A stretch of 38,392 bases of DNA from Acidimicrobiales bacterium. GTDB lineage: Bacteria > Actinomycetota > Acidimicrobiia > Acidimicrobiales > RAAP-2. The stretch covers positions 1-38,392 of the forward strand of contig JADGOE010000027.1 in NCBI GenBank assembly GCA_017883135.1, given 5' to 3'. Positions 1 through 8,007 of the stretch are shown one piece after another. The notes under the pieces are model-generated. The model saw nothing but the letters and a program-made list of their open reading frames with translations, did no database searches and had not been told where the DNA came from. How positions within the stretch are numbered: the stretch's first letter is position 1; the number at the start of each line of letters is the position of its first letter. The position numbers and the translations under genes are program-made.

Positions 1-104
1 ACCAGCGGCGCCAGATTGGCCTCGGTCTCGTAACCCTCTTGCACGAGAGCCTGGGCGAGCCGGGTCGACCACTCGACTCGCGTCTCTGCTGACACCGGGT
101 TCAT
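1..104 (-). CDS. partial gene, N-terminus only, possibly a second pilus ATPase-type protein
   Basis: Only the first 34 codons lie in the window; the gene runs off the left edge. Its ATG (102-104) overlaps the TGA of the pilB-type gene (101-103) as ATGA, so the two are probably translationally coupled in one leftward operon. The visible peptide begins MNPVSAETRVEW and continues with an amphipathic stretch, ALVQEGYETEANLAPL. That stretch resembles the helical start of GspE N-terminal (MshEN-like) domains and is loosely similar to ALVDGG...LEDMETVL in the neighbouring PilB. A second GspE/PilB-like or other pilus protein is therefore possible, but the function is a guess from a short fragment. 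That a gene starts here is fairly secure from the overlap. Confidence 0.5.
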   Translation of the reverse strand, partial: MNPVSAETRVEWSTRLAQALVQEGYETEANLAPL

Positions 105-2845
105 GTGACCACCCGGAGCACTTCTTCGAGGGTGGTCTCTCCCTCGATCGCCTTGCGCAGCCCGCTCTGGCGCAAGGTCTGCATCCCTTGGGTCAGGGCA
201 AGCTTATGGATGTCGTCCACTGATCCTCCTTCGATGATCATTCGGTCGATCTCTTCGGTCATCGGCATCAGCTCCGCCAGAGCCTTGCGCCCCCGATAAC
301 CGGTATTGGCGCAGGCCGAACAGCCGACGGCCCGGTACACCTTGGACATTCCCCCCAGGGCCTCCACCTCTTCGAGTGTCCATCCTGCAGCCACGATGTC
401 CGCCTCGGTTGGCTCGTAGGCGTCCTTGCAGTGCATGCAGAGGCGTCTGGCCAGTCGTTGCGCCAACACGCCCGAAATGGCGGAGGTGACCAGAAACGGC
501 TCGACCCCCATTTCGATCAGGCGCATCGGAGTGGAGGCCGCACTATTGGTGTGCAGCGTGGCTAGCACCATGTGGCCGGTCAGAGCCGCTTCGATGGCGA
601 TGACGGTGGTCTCCTTGTCGCGGATCTCCCCGACCAGCACGATGTCCGGGTCCGAACGGAGGATGGCCCGCAGCGCCGAGGCAAACGTGAGCCCGGCCTT
701 CACATTCAGCTGTACCTGGTTGACACCCTTCAGCTGCAGCTCGACGGGGTCCTCGACGGTGATGATGTTCTTCTCCGGCGAGTTGAGCGCCGTCAACGTG
801 GTGTAGAGGGTGGTGGACTTGCCCGAACCGGTGGGGCCGGTGACCAGAATGGTTCCATACGGCTTGGTGTAGATGCTCTCGTACGTCTTCAACAGGTCCT
901 CGTCGAAGCCCAGATCGGCAAAGCCCAACACCACGCTCGACTTGTCGAGCACCCGCATGACGACCTTTTCCCCGTGGATCGTCGGAAGCGTCGCCATACG
1001 AAGATCGATGCCCTTGCTGCCCACGTTGAGCGAGATGCGACCGTCCTGGGGTATGCGGTGCTCGGCCACGTTCATGTCGGCCATCACCTTCAACCGGGTG
1101 GTCACCGCTGCCGAAATCGCCCGGGGCGCGGTCGACATGTCGTGCAGCACGCCGTCGATCCGATAGCGGATCCGAAGGTCGGTGGCCGTCGGCTCGACAT
1201 GGATGTCCGAAGCGCGTTCGTTCAGTGCCTGCAGAATGAGCAGATTGACGTACCGGACGATCGGCGCTTCCTCGGTGACCGCCTGAATATCGTCGACCCC
1301 GGGGGCCTGGGTGGAGCCGTCGAAGCCGAGCGACGCCTCCATGGCCATGTCAGCCGCATCGACACCGCTGTTGAAGGCGCGGGCGATGCAGGCGCTGATC
1401 TGGGTGCGGGTGGCGACCACCACGATGAAGTTTCGCCCCATGATGGTGCGGAGATCGTCCATGGCGAACACGTCAGTGGGATTCGAGGCCGCCACCACCG
1501 GGGTCCCATCGCGATTGCCGATCACCATCACGTTGTGATAGCGCGCAGTGGCTTCGGGGATGGTCCCGGCTTCGGCGAAATCGATGCTGTACGTGTCGAG
1601 ATCGACGAACTCGAGCCCCATCTCCTCGGCCATCCCCCACATGAGGTCGGCTTCGCTCACCAGCTTCCTCGCGGTCAGGATGTGGGCGACGCTCTGCCCC
1701 GTGTTCTCGTGCTCCTCGAGGACCGTCTCCATGTCCTCGAGCGAGACACGGCCCCCGTCTACCAGGGCCTTTGCCAACGGCGGGAACAGTGCCGTCGCTG
1801 CTGGGCCCTCATGATCCTCAGCTTGGTGGGCCTGCCCGTCACCATGCTGTACCTGATAGGTCACAACCGCTTCGGCCACGAGATCGGCGGCCAGCGTCGT
1901 CGAGTCCGCGCTCGGCGGCGGATCGTCTTCCTCCACCGACCGAGCCAGATCGGCCAGTTCGTCGGCAGCGGAGGCAAGCTCGTCACCCGAAACGCCGTGG
2001 TGGTCGTCCGCAGTGTCGGAGCCGAAACCGGGCAGCAGGCTCGTCGCCGGCTCGAGGCTCGCCACCTCTTCACCCAACGCACCCAACGTGGCACCCGGCT
2101 CCGCTACATCGACCGACCCTCCTGACGGCTGATCACCGACTGCTTCACCGGGTTCGAGCGGATGGTCGTGTCGACCGGCGGCATCACCCGTGTCGGAGCC
2201 CGGGCCCTCGTCACCGCCGGCAACCCCCGCGACCCCTGCATCGGCCGCATCGACCAACCCGGGATCCACCGCGAACTCCTGCCAGTCCCGGCCGTCCAAC
2301 GGTTCGTTCGTCTCCGACTGGGCCGGATTGGCACGTTCCTTGCGTTCGGACTTCTTCCCCTTGCGCGCACTGCCATTGCCCGACGGGCTGGGTAGCGGTC
2401 CCACCGCCTGGTGCCCGTCGGGAACCGTCTCGTCGATGGGATCGGAGGAGAACTCTGCGCCTACGTCACCGGTCGACCCGTTGACCCGAGGTGAAGCCCG
2501 GACCGAATGGGGTTCATCCCGACCCTCACGAGGCGCGAGTTCGTCGACACCGCTCCCGAACAGCCGGTCGAGATACTCACTGATCTGATCCGAGGAGGCG
2601 ACCACCGAGATGAAGTCACGCCCGATCGATGCGCGAACCGAATCCTGGGCATAGAGATCGTCGGGGTCGGAGGTGGCGATGACCGGCGTGCCGAACTTGC
2701 GCTTGATGGCCACCATCTGGTGGCGTCGTGCCAGCTCGGATGGGAGAATTTCGGCCGCGGCCGGATCGACCCCGTAGGTGTCGAGATCCACGAATTCGAG
2801 GTCGTGCTCGCTCGCCATACAACGCATGGCATCGACGTCGCTCAT
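101..2845 (-). CDS. pilB: type IV pilus extension ATPase, PilB/GspE family, with duplicated N-terminal domains
   Basis: This is a cytoplasmic hexameric ATPase that powers pilin polymerisation at the inner membrane. About 914 aa from the ATG at 2845; the frame stays open to a TTG at 2917, and neither start has a convincing Shine-Dalgarno, so the start is uncertain. Residue numbers use the 2845 start. The ATPase core shows Walker A GPTGSGKS (670-677), the Asp box EDPVE, Walker B-type GEIRDKET, the His box LATLHT, and the two CxxC pairs of the PilB zinc site (C803/C806 and C842/C845). Two copies of a GspE N-terminal-like segment are present, around residues 5-100 and 355-495, both with LEFVDLDTY followed by TPV..(A/S)(T/S)(D/N)P. 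They are joined by about 220 residues of acidic, Gly/Pro-rich low-complexity sequence, which makes the protein much longer than the usual 550-600 aa. The family call is secure. Confidence 0.93.
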   Translation of the reverse strand: MSDVDAMRCMASEHDLEFVDLDTYGVDPAAAEILPSELARRHQMVAIKRKFGTPVIATSDPDDLYAQDSVRASIGRDFISVVASSDQISEYLDRLFGSGVDELAPREGRDEPHSVRASPRVNGSTGDVGAEFSSDPIDETVPDGHQAVGPLPSPSGNGSARKGKKSERKERANPAQSETNEPLDGRDWQEFAVDPGLVDAADAGVAGVAGGDEGPGSDTGDAAGRHDHPLEPGEAVGDQPSGGSVDVAEPGATLGALGEEVASLEPATSLLPGFGSDTADDHHGVSGDELASAADELADLARSVEEDDPPPSADSTTLAADLVAEAVVTYQVQHGDGQAHQAEDHEGPAATALFPPLAKALVDGGRVSLEDMETVLEEHENTGQSVAHILTARKLVSEADLMWGMAEEMGLEFVDLDTYSIDFAEAGTIPEATARYHNVMVIGNRDGTPVVAASNPTDVFAMDDLRTIMGRNFIVVVATRTQISACIARAFNSGVDAADMAMEASLGFDGSTQAPGVDDIQAVTEEAPIVRYVNLLILQALNERASDIHVEPTATDLRIRYRIDGVLHDMSTAPRAISAAVTTRLKVMADMNVAEHRIPQDGRISLNVGSKGIDLRMATLPTIHGEKVVMRVLDKSSVVLGFADLGFDEDLLKTYESIYTKPYGTILVTGPTGSGKSTTLYTTLTALNSPEKNIITVEDPVELQLKGVNQVQLNVKAGLTFASALRAILRSDPDIVLVGEIRDKETTVIAIEAALTGHMVLATLHTNSAASTPMRLIEMGVEPFLVTSAISGVLAQRLARRLCMHCKDAYEPTEADIVAAGWTLEEVEALGGMSKVYRAVGCSACANTGYRGRKALAELMPMTEEIDRMIIEGGSVDDIHKLALTQGMQTLRQSGLRKAIEGETTLEEVLRVVT

Positions 2846-2991
2846 GCCGTCATCATCGGCAGACTGACTTCCGACATTGAACCCGAATCGAAATGTTCTG
2901 ACCGCCGAGGGGCACAACGTCCAACAACCACGCGCACCCGGTCGGGCAGTGAGTGCAGCGGGTTTGGAGGATCGGAAGCCCGGACCAACTC

Positions 2992-3038
2992 GTCACACAA
3001 GTGCCTGGTCACAATAACCCCTGTTCACAAGGGTTGTT
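2992..3038. promoter_or_regulatory. three direct repeats at exact 16-bp spacing, overlapped by a hairpin, in the pilB/pilD divergent promoter
   Basis: GTCACA occurs at 2992-2997 and 3008-3013, and the variant TTCACA at 3024-3029, so the repeat spacing is exactly 16 bp twice. Read on the minus strand these are TGTGAC, TGTGAC and TGTGAA. The third copy lies in the loop of an 8-bp inverted repeat, AATAACCC (3013-3020) with GGGTTGTT (3031-3038), which includes one G-T pair. The array sits in the non-coding space between divergent pilB and the prepilin-peptidase homologue. Regular phasing suggests a binding site for an oligomeric regulator; which regulator is unknown. Confidence 0.45.
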
Positions 3039-3110
3039 CCGGCAGTTCCTTCCCACGATGCCCCACCCGTCGGCACCGCGGTGCCGTCCGATGGCTGTTG
3101 AATAGGCGAC

Positions 3111-3929
3111 ATGAACTCTGACGGCCTCCCGCTGCTGGCGGTGACGATTCCCCTGGCCGGTGTGGCCGGGCTGTTCGTCGGATCGTTCTTGAACGTCGTG
3201 GTCTACAGGACCCCGCTAGGTCTCTCCGTTGCCGCGCCACGTTCGTTCTGCCCCACCTGTCAACGCCAGCTGAGGTGGTGGGAGAACGTACCGGTCGTCT
3301 CGTGGGCCCTACTCCGGGGTCGTTGCCGGACCTGCCGCCAGCCGATCTCGATGCGCTACCCACTGGTCGAACTGGCCACCGGGGGAATCTTCGCCCTGGT
3401 CACATGGGGTTGGCGCGGCACGATCGTCTCCGCCGCCTACTGTGCGCTTGCCGCGGGCATGGTCGCCGTCGGACTTATCGAGTACGGCGGGCAGCGCGCC
3501 CCTCTCTCCGTTGCGGCCGTCGCCGTCGGACTCGGCCAGGCGATCATCCTCGTCGGGGCCGGCTGGCAGCACCACTGGCGGATCGTCACCGGATCCCTGA
3601 TCGGGACCGTTGCGGCCCTGTTCATCTACGGGGTGCTGCGCTCGAGGGATCCGGCGTGCACGGACCCACGCGGTCATGGCCGAAGCGCCCTGCTCCTCGC
3701 CGGCTGCTGGGTCGGGGGTCTGGGCCTTGTCCCCGCGGCGGTCGGGGCGGGGACGTGGATCGTCGTCTTCTTCCTCTGTACGGTCGGGACCTGGTCGGCG
3801 ACCCGTCAAACGTCCGGCGCCGGAGCCCCCGGTGCCAGTCCGGAGCGGACTTCCCATCCGGTGCTCAGCACCCCACTGGTGTCGGCCGTCGCCATGGCCA
3901 TGGTGGCATCTCTCATCGCCGGGGGGTGA
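3111..3929 (+). CDS. prepilin peptidase (A24/PilD) homologue lacking both catalytic aspartates
   Basis: 272 aa, an integral membrane protein with the layout of PilD. The N-terminal part has GLFVGSFLNVVVYR (residues 20-33) and the two CxxC pairs (C47/C50, C72/C75) of the cytoplasmic N-methyltransferase-type domain, followed by several hydrophobic segments. In active A24 peptidases the two catalytic Asp lie in an (I/W)D motif and in GxGD. Here the matching places read GLIEYGG (E124) and GHGR (188-191, R191), so both are replaced, while the rest of the frame is intact. Pilin cleavage by the normal aspartyl mechanism is therefore unlikely. It may be a methylase-only or scaffold protein, or another peptidase may exist elsewhere in the genome. 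The start is the first ATG after the divergent promoter and has no clear ribosome site. Confidence 0.82.
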   Translation: MNSDGLPLLAVTIPLAGVAGLFVGSFLNVVVYRTPLGLSVAAPRSFCPTCQRQLRWWENVPVVSWALLRGRCRTCRQPISMRYPLVELATGGIFALVTWGWRGTIVSAAYCALAAGMVAVGLIEYGGQRAPLSVAAVAVGLGQAIILVGAGWQHHWRIVTGSLIGTVAALFIYGVLRSRDPACTDPRGHGRSALLLAGCWVGGLGLVPAAVGAGTWIVVFFLCTVGTWSATRQTSGAGAPGASPERTSHPVLSTPLVSAVAMAMVASLIAGG

Positions 3930-3947
3930 CGAACCTACGATGACCGC

Positions 3948-4706
3948 ATGAGCATCGTCGACCCCCGCGGTTCTCAACCCGACCCGCCACCGGCCGACTC
4001 CCTCGACTCGCCCGACTCCTCGACACCGCCCCGGGCGCAGAAGTCTCGCCGGGTAGTCGTGGTCGACGATCATGAGCTGCTCAGGGCGGGGACGCGCCGC
4101 ATTCTCGAGGACGCCGACGGCTTCACCGTGGTGGGCGAGGCCGGCGACGGCGTTGCGGCCCTCCGGGCGATTGCCGACACAGAGCCCGATGTCGTGTTGG
4201 TCGATATCCGGCTGCCGACCATCAACGGCATCGATCTGGCCCGCCAGATCGTGGCGGACCATCCGACGACGACCGTGCTGATCCTGAGTGCCTACGACGA
4301 CGAGAACTACGTGAGAGCCGCGCTCGCGGCCGGTGTCGCCGGATACCTGTTGAAGACAATGCCCAGCGATCAGCTGGTGCGCGCCATCAGGGATGCGTGT
4401 GACGGTCCGGGCCTGATCGGCGCGGCTCTCCCCGGGCGCGGCGAAACGGCAGACGAACCGTTGGCGGCCGGCGACTCTCCCCGGCTCACCGCGAGGGAGC
4501 ACGAAGTCGTGCGACTGGTGGCCCGCGGAATGTCCAACAAGGACATCGCCCACCACCTCGGCATCAGCCCCCGAACTGTCGAAGGCCACCTCACTCATGT
4601 CTTCGACAAGCTGGGAACGACCTCACGGACCAAGCTCGTCCACTACGCCCTGGCAAACAGCGTCTTCGTGAGGGACCAGCCCGAACGACCCGGCGCACAG
4701 CGGTGA
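3948..4706 (+). CDS. NarL/LuxR-family response regulator
   Basis: 252 aa, a two-component transcription factor. After a Pro/Ser-rich N-terminal tail of about 34 residues comes a receiver domain with acidic pair D40/D41, phospho-acceptor D86 (in VLVDIRLP), a Ser in LILSAYDD and the conserved Lys in YLLKT. The C-terminal LuxR-type helix-turn-helix spans about residues 178-235, with LTAREHEVVRLVARG and GISPRTVEGHL. The ATG at 3948 lies 18 bp after the prepilin-peptidase homologue, and the end overlaps the GTG of the kinase gene by 4 bases (GTGA). It is thus co-transcribed with its partner and possibly with the pilus gene. Its targets cannot be read from the sequence. Confidence 0.95.
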   Translation: MSIVDPRGSQPDPPPADSLDSPDSSTPPRAQKSRRVVVVDDHELLRAGTRRILEDADGFTVVGEAGDGVAALRAIADTEPDVVLVDIRLPTINGIDLARQIVADHPTTTVLILSAYDDENYVRAALAAGVAGYLLKTMPSDQLVRAIRDACDGPGLIGAALPGRGETADEPLAAGDSPRLTAREHEVVRLVARGMSNKDIAHHLGISPRTVEGHLTHVFDKLGTTSRTKLVHYALANSVFVRDQPERPGAQR

Positions 4707-6244
4707 CCGGGCCGGCCCCGTCGGGAGGCCAGACGCCCGCCAGCGGCACCGGTCTGGCCACCGCCAACCCCAGGCCGTGGACGGATTCGCGGTTCTGGAT
4801 CCTCCAGCTCGTCGTCTTGGCGCTCTACCTCGTGCGTCTCGCCATCACCGTGGCATTTCACCTGGACTCCACGTCACTTGCCGTCGAGTTCTCGACGTTT
4901 GCCATCTTCCTCGTACCGGTGGTCTACGCCGCCCTCAACTACGGGTTCCCCGGAGCGATCGTCACGGCGGGTTGGGTCACCCTGTTGGCTGTTCCCCGAT
5001 TTGCCTACACGGCAAACGCCCACGACTTCGTCGCGGCCTGGGCAGAGCTCATGCAGATCGTGCTCCTCGACATCCTGGCCTTTCTCATCGGACAGCGCGT
5101 CTCAGCCGAACGCGATGCCCGCCAGCTCGCCGAATCCGCCCACGAGGCCCATCTCCGTGCCGAAGCCCTCTATCGCGACCTCTTCGATTCGAACAAGTCC
5201 CCGATACTGATCGTCGACGCAAACGGGTTCGTGGTGGAGACAAACGCTTCTGCGGAGCGGGTGTTCGGATCAGCGGTCGCTTCGGACCGGAAGAAACCGA
5301 CCGGCAGTCGTCCCAAGCTCGACGCTGTCCGCCTGGTGGACATGGTCGGGCCGGAGGCCGCGAGCCTCGTGCTCACCCGGTTGATCTCCGCGCAGGCACC
5401 CCCTCTCCACGCGCAAGAGGCCGATCCGTCGGCCGACGAACGAGTCGAGCCCGTCACGTTCGAAGTCGAGGGCCGATCCGTCCTCTTCCGCCCCAGCGCC
5501 ACCATGCTCGGTGGATCGAACTCCGACAAGCGGATGCAGGTGGTATTCGAGGACGTCACAGCGGAGACTCGGCGCCACGACCAGATGGAGGCCTACGCCG
5601 CTCGGGTCGTCTTCAGCCAAGAGGAAGAACGGCGACATATCGCACAAGAGCTCCATGACGGACCGCTGCAGGCCCTCATCCACCTGTGCCGGCAGATCGA
5701 CTCGATCGAGGCGGCGGAAGAAGAAGGCCGGGGATCACTCGCGATCGCCGAGTTGCGCTCGATCGTCGAGGGAACAGTTACCGAGTTGCGCTCGATCGCC
5801 AGAGGTTTGCGGCCATCGATTCTCGACGATCTCGGCTTGGTCGCTTCGATCAACCAGATGCTGGTCGAAGCCGCAGAGCGCCAGCAGTTCCAGAGTTCGT
5901 TCGGTGTGACCGGTTCGCCCCGGAGACTCCCGCCACCGGTCGAGCTGGCGCTCTACCGGATCGCCCAGGAAGCGCTGTCCAACGTCGAGCGGCATGCTGC
6001 GGCCCAGCGGGTCGCCGTCGGACTGGATTTCGAGTCCGGTGGGTTGAGACTGCTGGTGAAGGACGATGGCGTGGGCTTCGACAGCGCGAGTCACCATGCG
6101 GGAGGCACGAGTCAGTCGCTCGGGGTTCCGGGCATGTCCGAGCGCGCCCACCTGATCGGCTCGCGTCTCCTGATCCACTCAGCAGAAGGGACCGGCACCA
6201 CTGTGGACGTATGGGTTCCGGCGACGGTTCTCGACCGTGCCTGA
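4703..6244 (+). CDS. membrane sensor histidine kinase of the NarL/DesK (HisKA_3) type
   Basis: 513 aa, starting at a GTG that overlaps the response regulator stop (GTGA). Several membrane segments occupy about residues 31-130 and form a compact membrane sensor without a large outside loop. A PAS-like domain follows at about 155-290 (LYRDLFDSNKSPILIVD). The dimerisation/phosphoacceptor box EEERRHIAQELHDG gives H318, and the ATPase domain has EALSNVERHA (N box, about 423-432) and DDGVGFD (454-460). It phosphorylates the overlapping response regulator. The signal is unknown; the position beside pilus genes suggests, but does not prove, control of surface behaviour. Confidence 0.95.
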   Translation: MTGPAPSGGQTPASGTGLATANPRPWTDSRFWILQLVVLALYLVRLAITVAFHLDSTSLAVEFSTFAIFLVPVVYAALNYGFPGAIVTAGWVTLLAVPRFAYTANAHDFVAAWAELMQIVLLDILAFLIGQRVSAERDARQLAESAHEAHLRAEALYRDLFDSNKSPILIVDANGFVVETNASAERVFGSAVASDRKKPTGSRPKLDAVRLVDMVGPEAASLVLTRLISAQAPPLHAQEADPSADERVEPVTFEVEGRSVLFRPSATMLGGSNSDKRMQVVFEDVTAETRRHDQMEAYAARVVFSQEEERRHIAQELHDGPLQALIHLCRQIDSIEAAEEEGRGSLAIAELRSIVEGTVTELRSIARGLRPSILDDLGLVASINQMLVEAAERQQFQSSFGVTGSPRRLPPPVELALYRIAQEALSNVERHAAAQRVAVGLDFESGGLRLLVKDDGVGFDSASHHAGGTSQSLGVPGMSERAHLIGSRLLIHSAEGTGTTVDVWVPATVLDRA

Positions 6245-6398
6245 GGGCCTTCCAACGGATTTGCAACGGTGCCTCGGCCTCATGCGAAGCGATTCGCAGA
6301 GACAGGTGCCGAACCACCTCACCGGGGGATGGTCAACTGTCACTCAACCGACATCAATTCGCACGTTGGATCTCATCAATTCGTGGGATACTGGAGAC

Positions 6399-6695
6399 GT
6401 GGATGAGATCGTGATCGAGTCGTGCCACAGCACTTGGATCATCGACATGGACAACTCTCGGTTCCGCCGAGTGGTCAAGGGCTCCAACCACCGCACCGCT
6501 CCGGCTTCGACCGAGTGGCAGCCCTGTTACGGCGTGGAGATCGACCCGCTGTCCGAGTCGTTCGTTGTGCTGCTCAATCCCGAAGGCACCCGGCTGTTGC
6601 GGAGCTGGCGCCATGTGGAGCACTGTTCCCAATGCGGTGGCGAGGCGACCTCGGAGCTTTCGCTCAGGGACCTCCGTTCGGCCGTCCACGGCTGA
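6399..6695 (+). CDS. small uncharacterised protein
   Basis: 98 aa from the GTG at 6399; the family was not recognised. The same frame is open back to a GTG at 6237 that overlaps the kinase stop, and also has an ATG at 6282, so the start is unsure. The later start is preferred because 6366-6392 contains a weak promoter-like pair (TTGGAT, 15 bp, GATACT) that would put the transcript start at about 6399, which would make it leaderless. The upstream DNA is also less GC-rich and the residues there look less protein-like. The peptide contains WIIDMDNSRFRRV, an aromatic WQPCYGVEID segment and a C-terminal HCSQCGG that might bind a metal. It ends inside a hairpin terminator. Confidence 0.55.
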   Translation: MDEIVIESCHSTWIIDMDNSRFRRVVKGSNHRTAPASTEWQPCYGVEIDPLSESFVVLLNPEGTRLLRSWRHVEHCSQCGGEATSELSLRDLRSAVHG

Positions 6696-6709
6696 TTCGC
6701 GGATCAGCC
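6690..6709 (+). terminator. hairpin terminator after the small ORF
   Basis: A perfect 7-bp stem GGCTGAT/ATCAGCC encloses the 6-base loop TCGCGG. The stop codon of the preceding ORF lies in the left arm. There is no U-rich tail, as is common in GC-rich actinobacteria. Confidence 0.5.
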
Positions 6710-7043
6710 TCCTCGCGCCTGGGTCAGTCGCAGGGCAGGGTTGTTCGCCCCCGACAGAAGTATCATCCAGGGAGAACACCGTTGGGACCGGCACAGAGCG
6801 GCCGTCCCCCAGGCCACGAGGGCACCTGATCCGACCGGCAGTTCCACTACCCAGTTCACAGCCGACTCACCCCTGATCACAGATGAGCCCTGACCACACT
6901 CCCGAAGCTGACGACCTCCACGAGGCCTCCGACGCTCAACCGGACACGGGCGAACCTGGCACGCAAGACGCGGTGCCGTCACGGTCATCGACTTCACTGC
7001 CTCCTCCCGCGAGGCCCCGGCCCCGCCGGCTCAGCCGACCGGT
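6710..7043 (+). other. gap of about 330 bp with a possible frameshifted N-terminus
   Basis: No secure gene. An ATG at 6883 opens a short frame whose first 33 codons are acidic and protein-like (MSPDHTPEADDLHEASD) but then turn into an Arg/Pro-rich run typical of a shadow frame. From about 6978 a different frame reads plausibly (VTVIDFTASSREAPAPPAQP) straight into the Pro-rich ORF at 7044, without a start codon of its own. The two could be one gene broken by a one-base change near 6970-6990. Confidence 0.3.
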
Positions 7044-7322
7044 TTGGCGGCACTCCCGCCACTCCCACCTCCGCCCCCTCCGGAGGCGATGACGAACGTC
7101 GACTATGCCGCAAACGCGGCAATGGCCAAGGACATTCTCTCCGCTGGTTCCCCCGATGCTCCGGAACCGATGCCGCCAGAGGCCCCCGTCGAACACGAGC
7201 CCGCCGCCGCACCGCCCGCCGAACAGGCCCCCGAGCCGCAGGGTCATACGCCCCAGGTCCCCATCTCCCCCGACTTCTTCACGTCGGCCCGTCCGAAGAA
7301 GTGGTTTCGTCGCTCGAAGTAG
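7044..7322 (+). CDS. proline-rich small protein, uncharacterised
   Basis: 92 aa from a TTG at 7044, or 77 aa from the ATG at 7089, which has GGAGG only two bases upstream. Neither start is convincing, and the frame is open back to 6912 without an ATG, GTG or TTG, so the true N-terminus may lie upstream across a frameshift. The protein begins with a run of prolines (LPPLPPPPPPEA), has a short ordered-looking piece, MTNVDYAANAAMAKDIL, then an Ala/Pro/Glu-rich middle and a basic C-terminus, FTSARPKKWFRRSK. No family was recognised. It looks like a mostly disordered protein with one short helix. Confidence 0.45.
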   Translation: MAALPPLPPPPPPEAMTNVDYAANAAMAKDILSAGSPDAPEPMPPEAPVEHEPAAAPPAEQAPEPQGHTPQVPISPDFFTSARPKKWFRRSK

Positions 7323-7399
7323 CGCTTGGCCCGCCCTGCTCCGCGTCACCACCTGCCTGACCTCCGGCGGCTCCCGACGACGCCCGAGATCGACACCGA

Positions 7400-7885
7400 T
7401 CAGGCCAGGGGATCACGCTTCCAAACGCCCGAACTCCCACCGGCCTTCTCCCACAGCATGAGCTGGCCGATGCTCATGGTCCGATCGGTCGTCTTGCACA
7501 TGTCGTAGACGGTCAACGCTGCAACAGCGCACGCGGTCATTGCCTCCATTTCCACGCCGGTGCGGTCCACCGTCTCGACCTTCGCCTCCACCTCGACGTA
7601 GTCGTCACCGATGGTGAAATCGACGTGCACAGCCCCTACCAGCAGCGGATGGCACATCGGGACCAGGTCGGCGGTCCGCTTCGCTGCTTGGATCCCCGCC
7701 ACCCTGGCCGCCGCCAGCACGTCGCCCTTGGTGATGGCGTTGTTGGCCACCTTCGCCGTCGTCTCCGGCTTCATAGCAACCTTGCAGCGGGCCAACGCCC
7801 TCCGATGGGTGGCCTCCTTCGGTGACACATCGACCATTCGGGTGCCCCCGAACGGGTCGAGATGGCTCAGGCTACGGTCGGTCAC
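7400..7885 (-). CDS. moaC: cyclic pyranopterin monophosphate synthase, molybdenum cofactor biosynthesis
   Basis: 161 aa, the usual MoaC length. With MoaA it converts GTP to cyclic pyranopterin monophosphate in the cytoplasm; MoaC performs the rearrangement to the pyranopterin. Diagnostic sequence includes KRTADLVPMCHPL (residues 69-81, with the conserved His79) and DRTGVEMEAMTACAVAAL followed by YDMCK. The active Asp128 and Lys131 fall at the same numbers as in E. coli MoaC. It starts at a GTG (7883-7885) without a strong Shine-Dalgarno and diverges from the FmdB-type gene. No other moa gene is in the window, so moaA is elsewhere. Confidence 0.95.
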   Translation of the reverse strand: MTDRSLSHLDPFGGTRMVDVSPKEATHRRALARCKVAMKPETTAKVANNAITKGDVLAAARVAGIQAAKRTADLVPMCHPLLVGAVHVDFTIGDDYVEVEAKVETVDRTGVEMEAMTACAVAALTVYDMCKTTDRTMSIGQLMLWEKAGGSSGVWKRDPLA

Positions 7886-8007
7886 AGGGCGTTCACGTCG
7901 ATCACGAACCCCAGTGTACGGGACTGTGATGTCTCAGGACGGTATTGGCACTCTCTCAAGTAGACTGCCAGATCGACGCAGCTCCCGCACCGGAAGGAAC
8001 ATCCCGC

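Noticed and set aside
572-2125. 517-codon plus-strand frame opposite pilB
   Set aside because: Same shadow pattern; pilB motifs on the other strand are unambiguous.
2992-3038. DnaA boxes or a replication origin
   Set aside because: The repeats read TGTGAC/TGTGAA and do not fit the DnaA box TTGTCCACA; neighbours are pilus genes, not dnaA or dnaN.
7886-8007. Molybdenum cofactor riboswitch near moaC
   Set aside because: The gap is short and shows no conserved multi-stem pattern.
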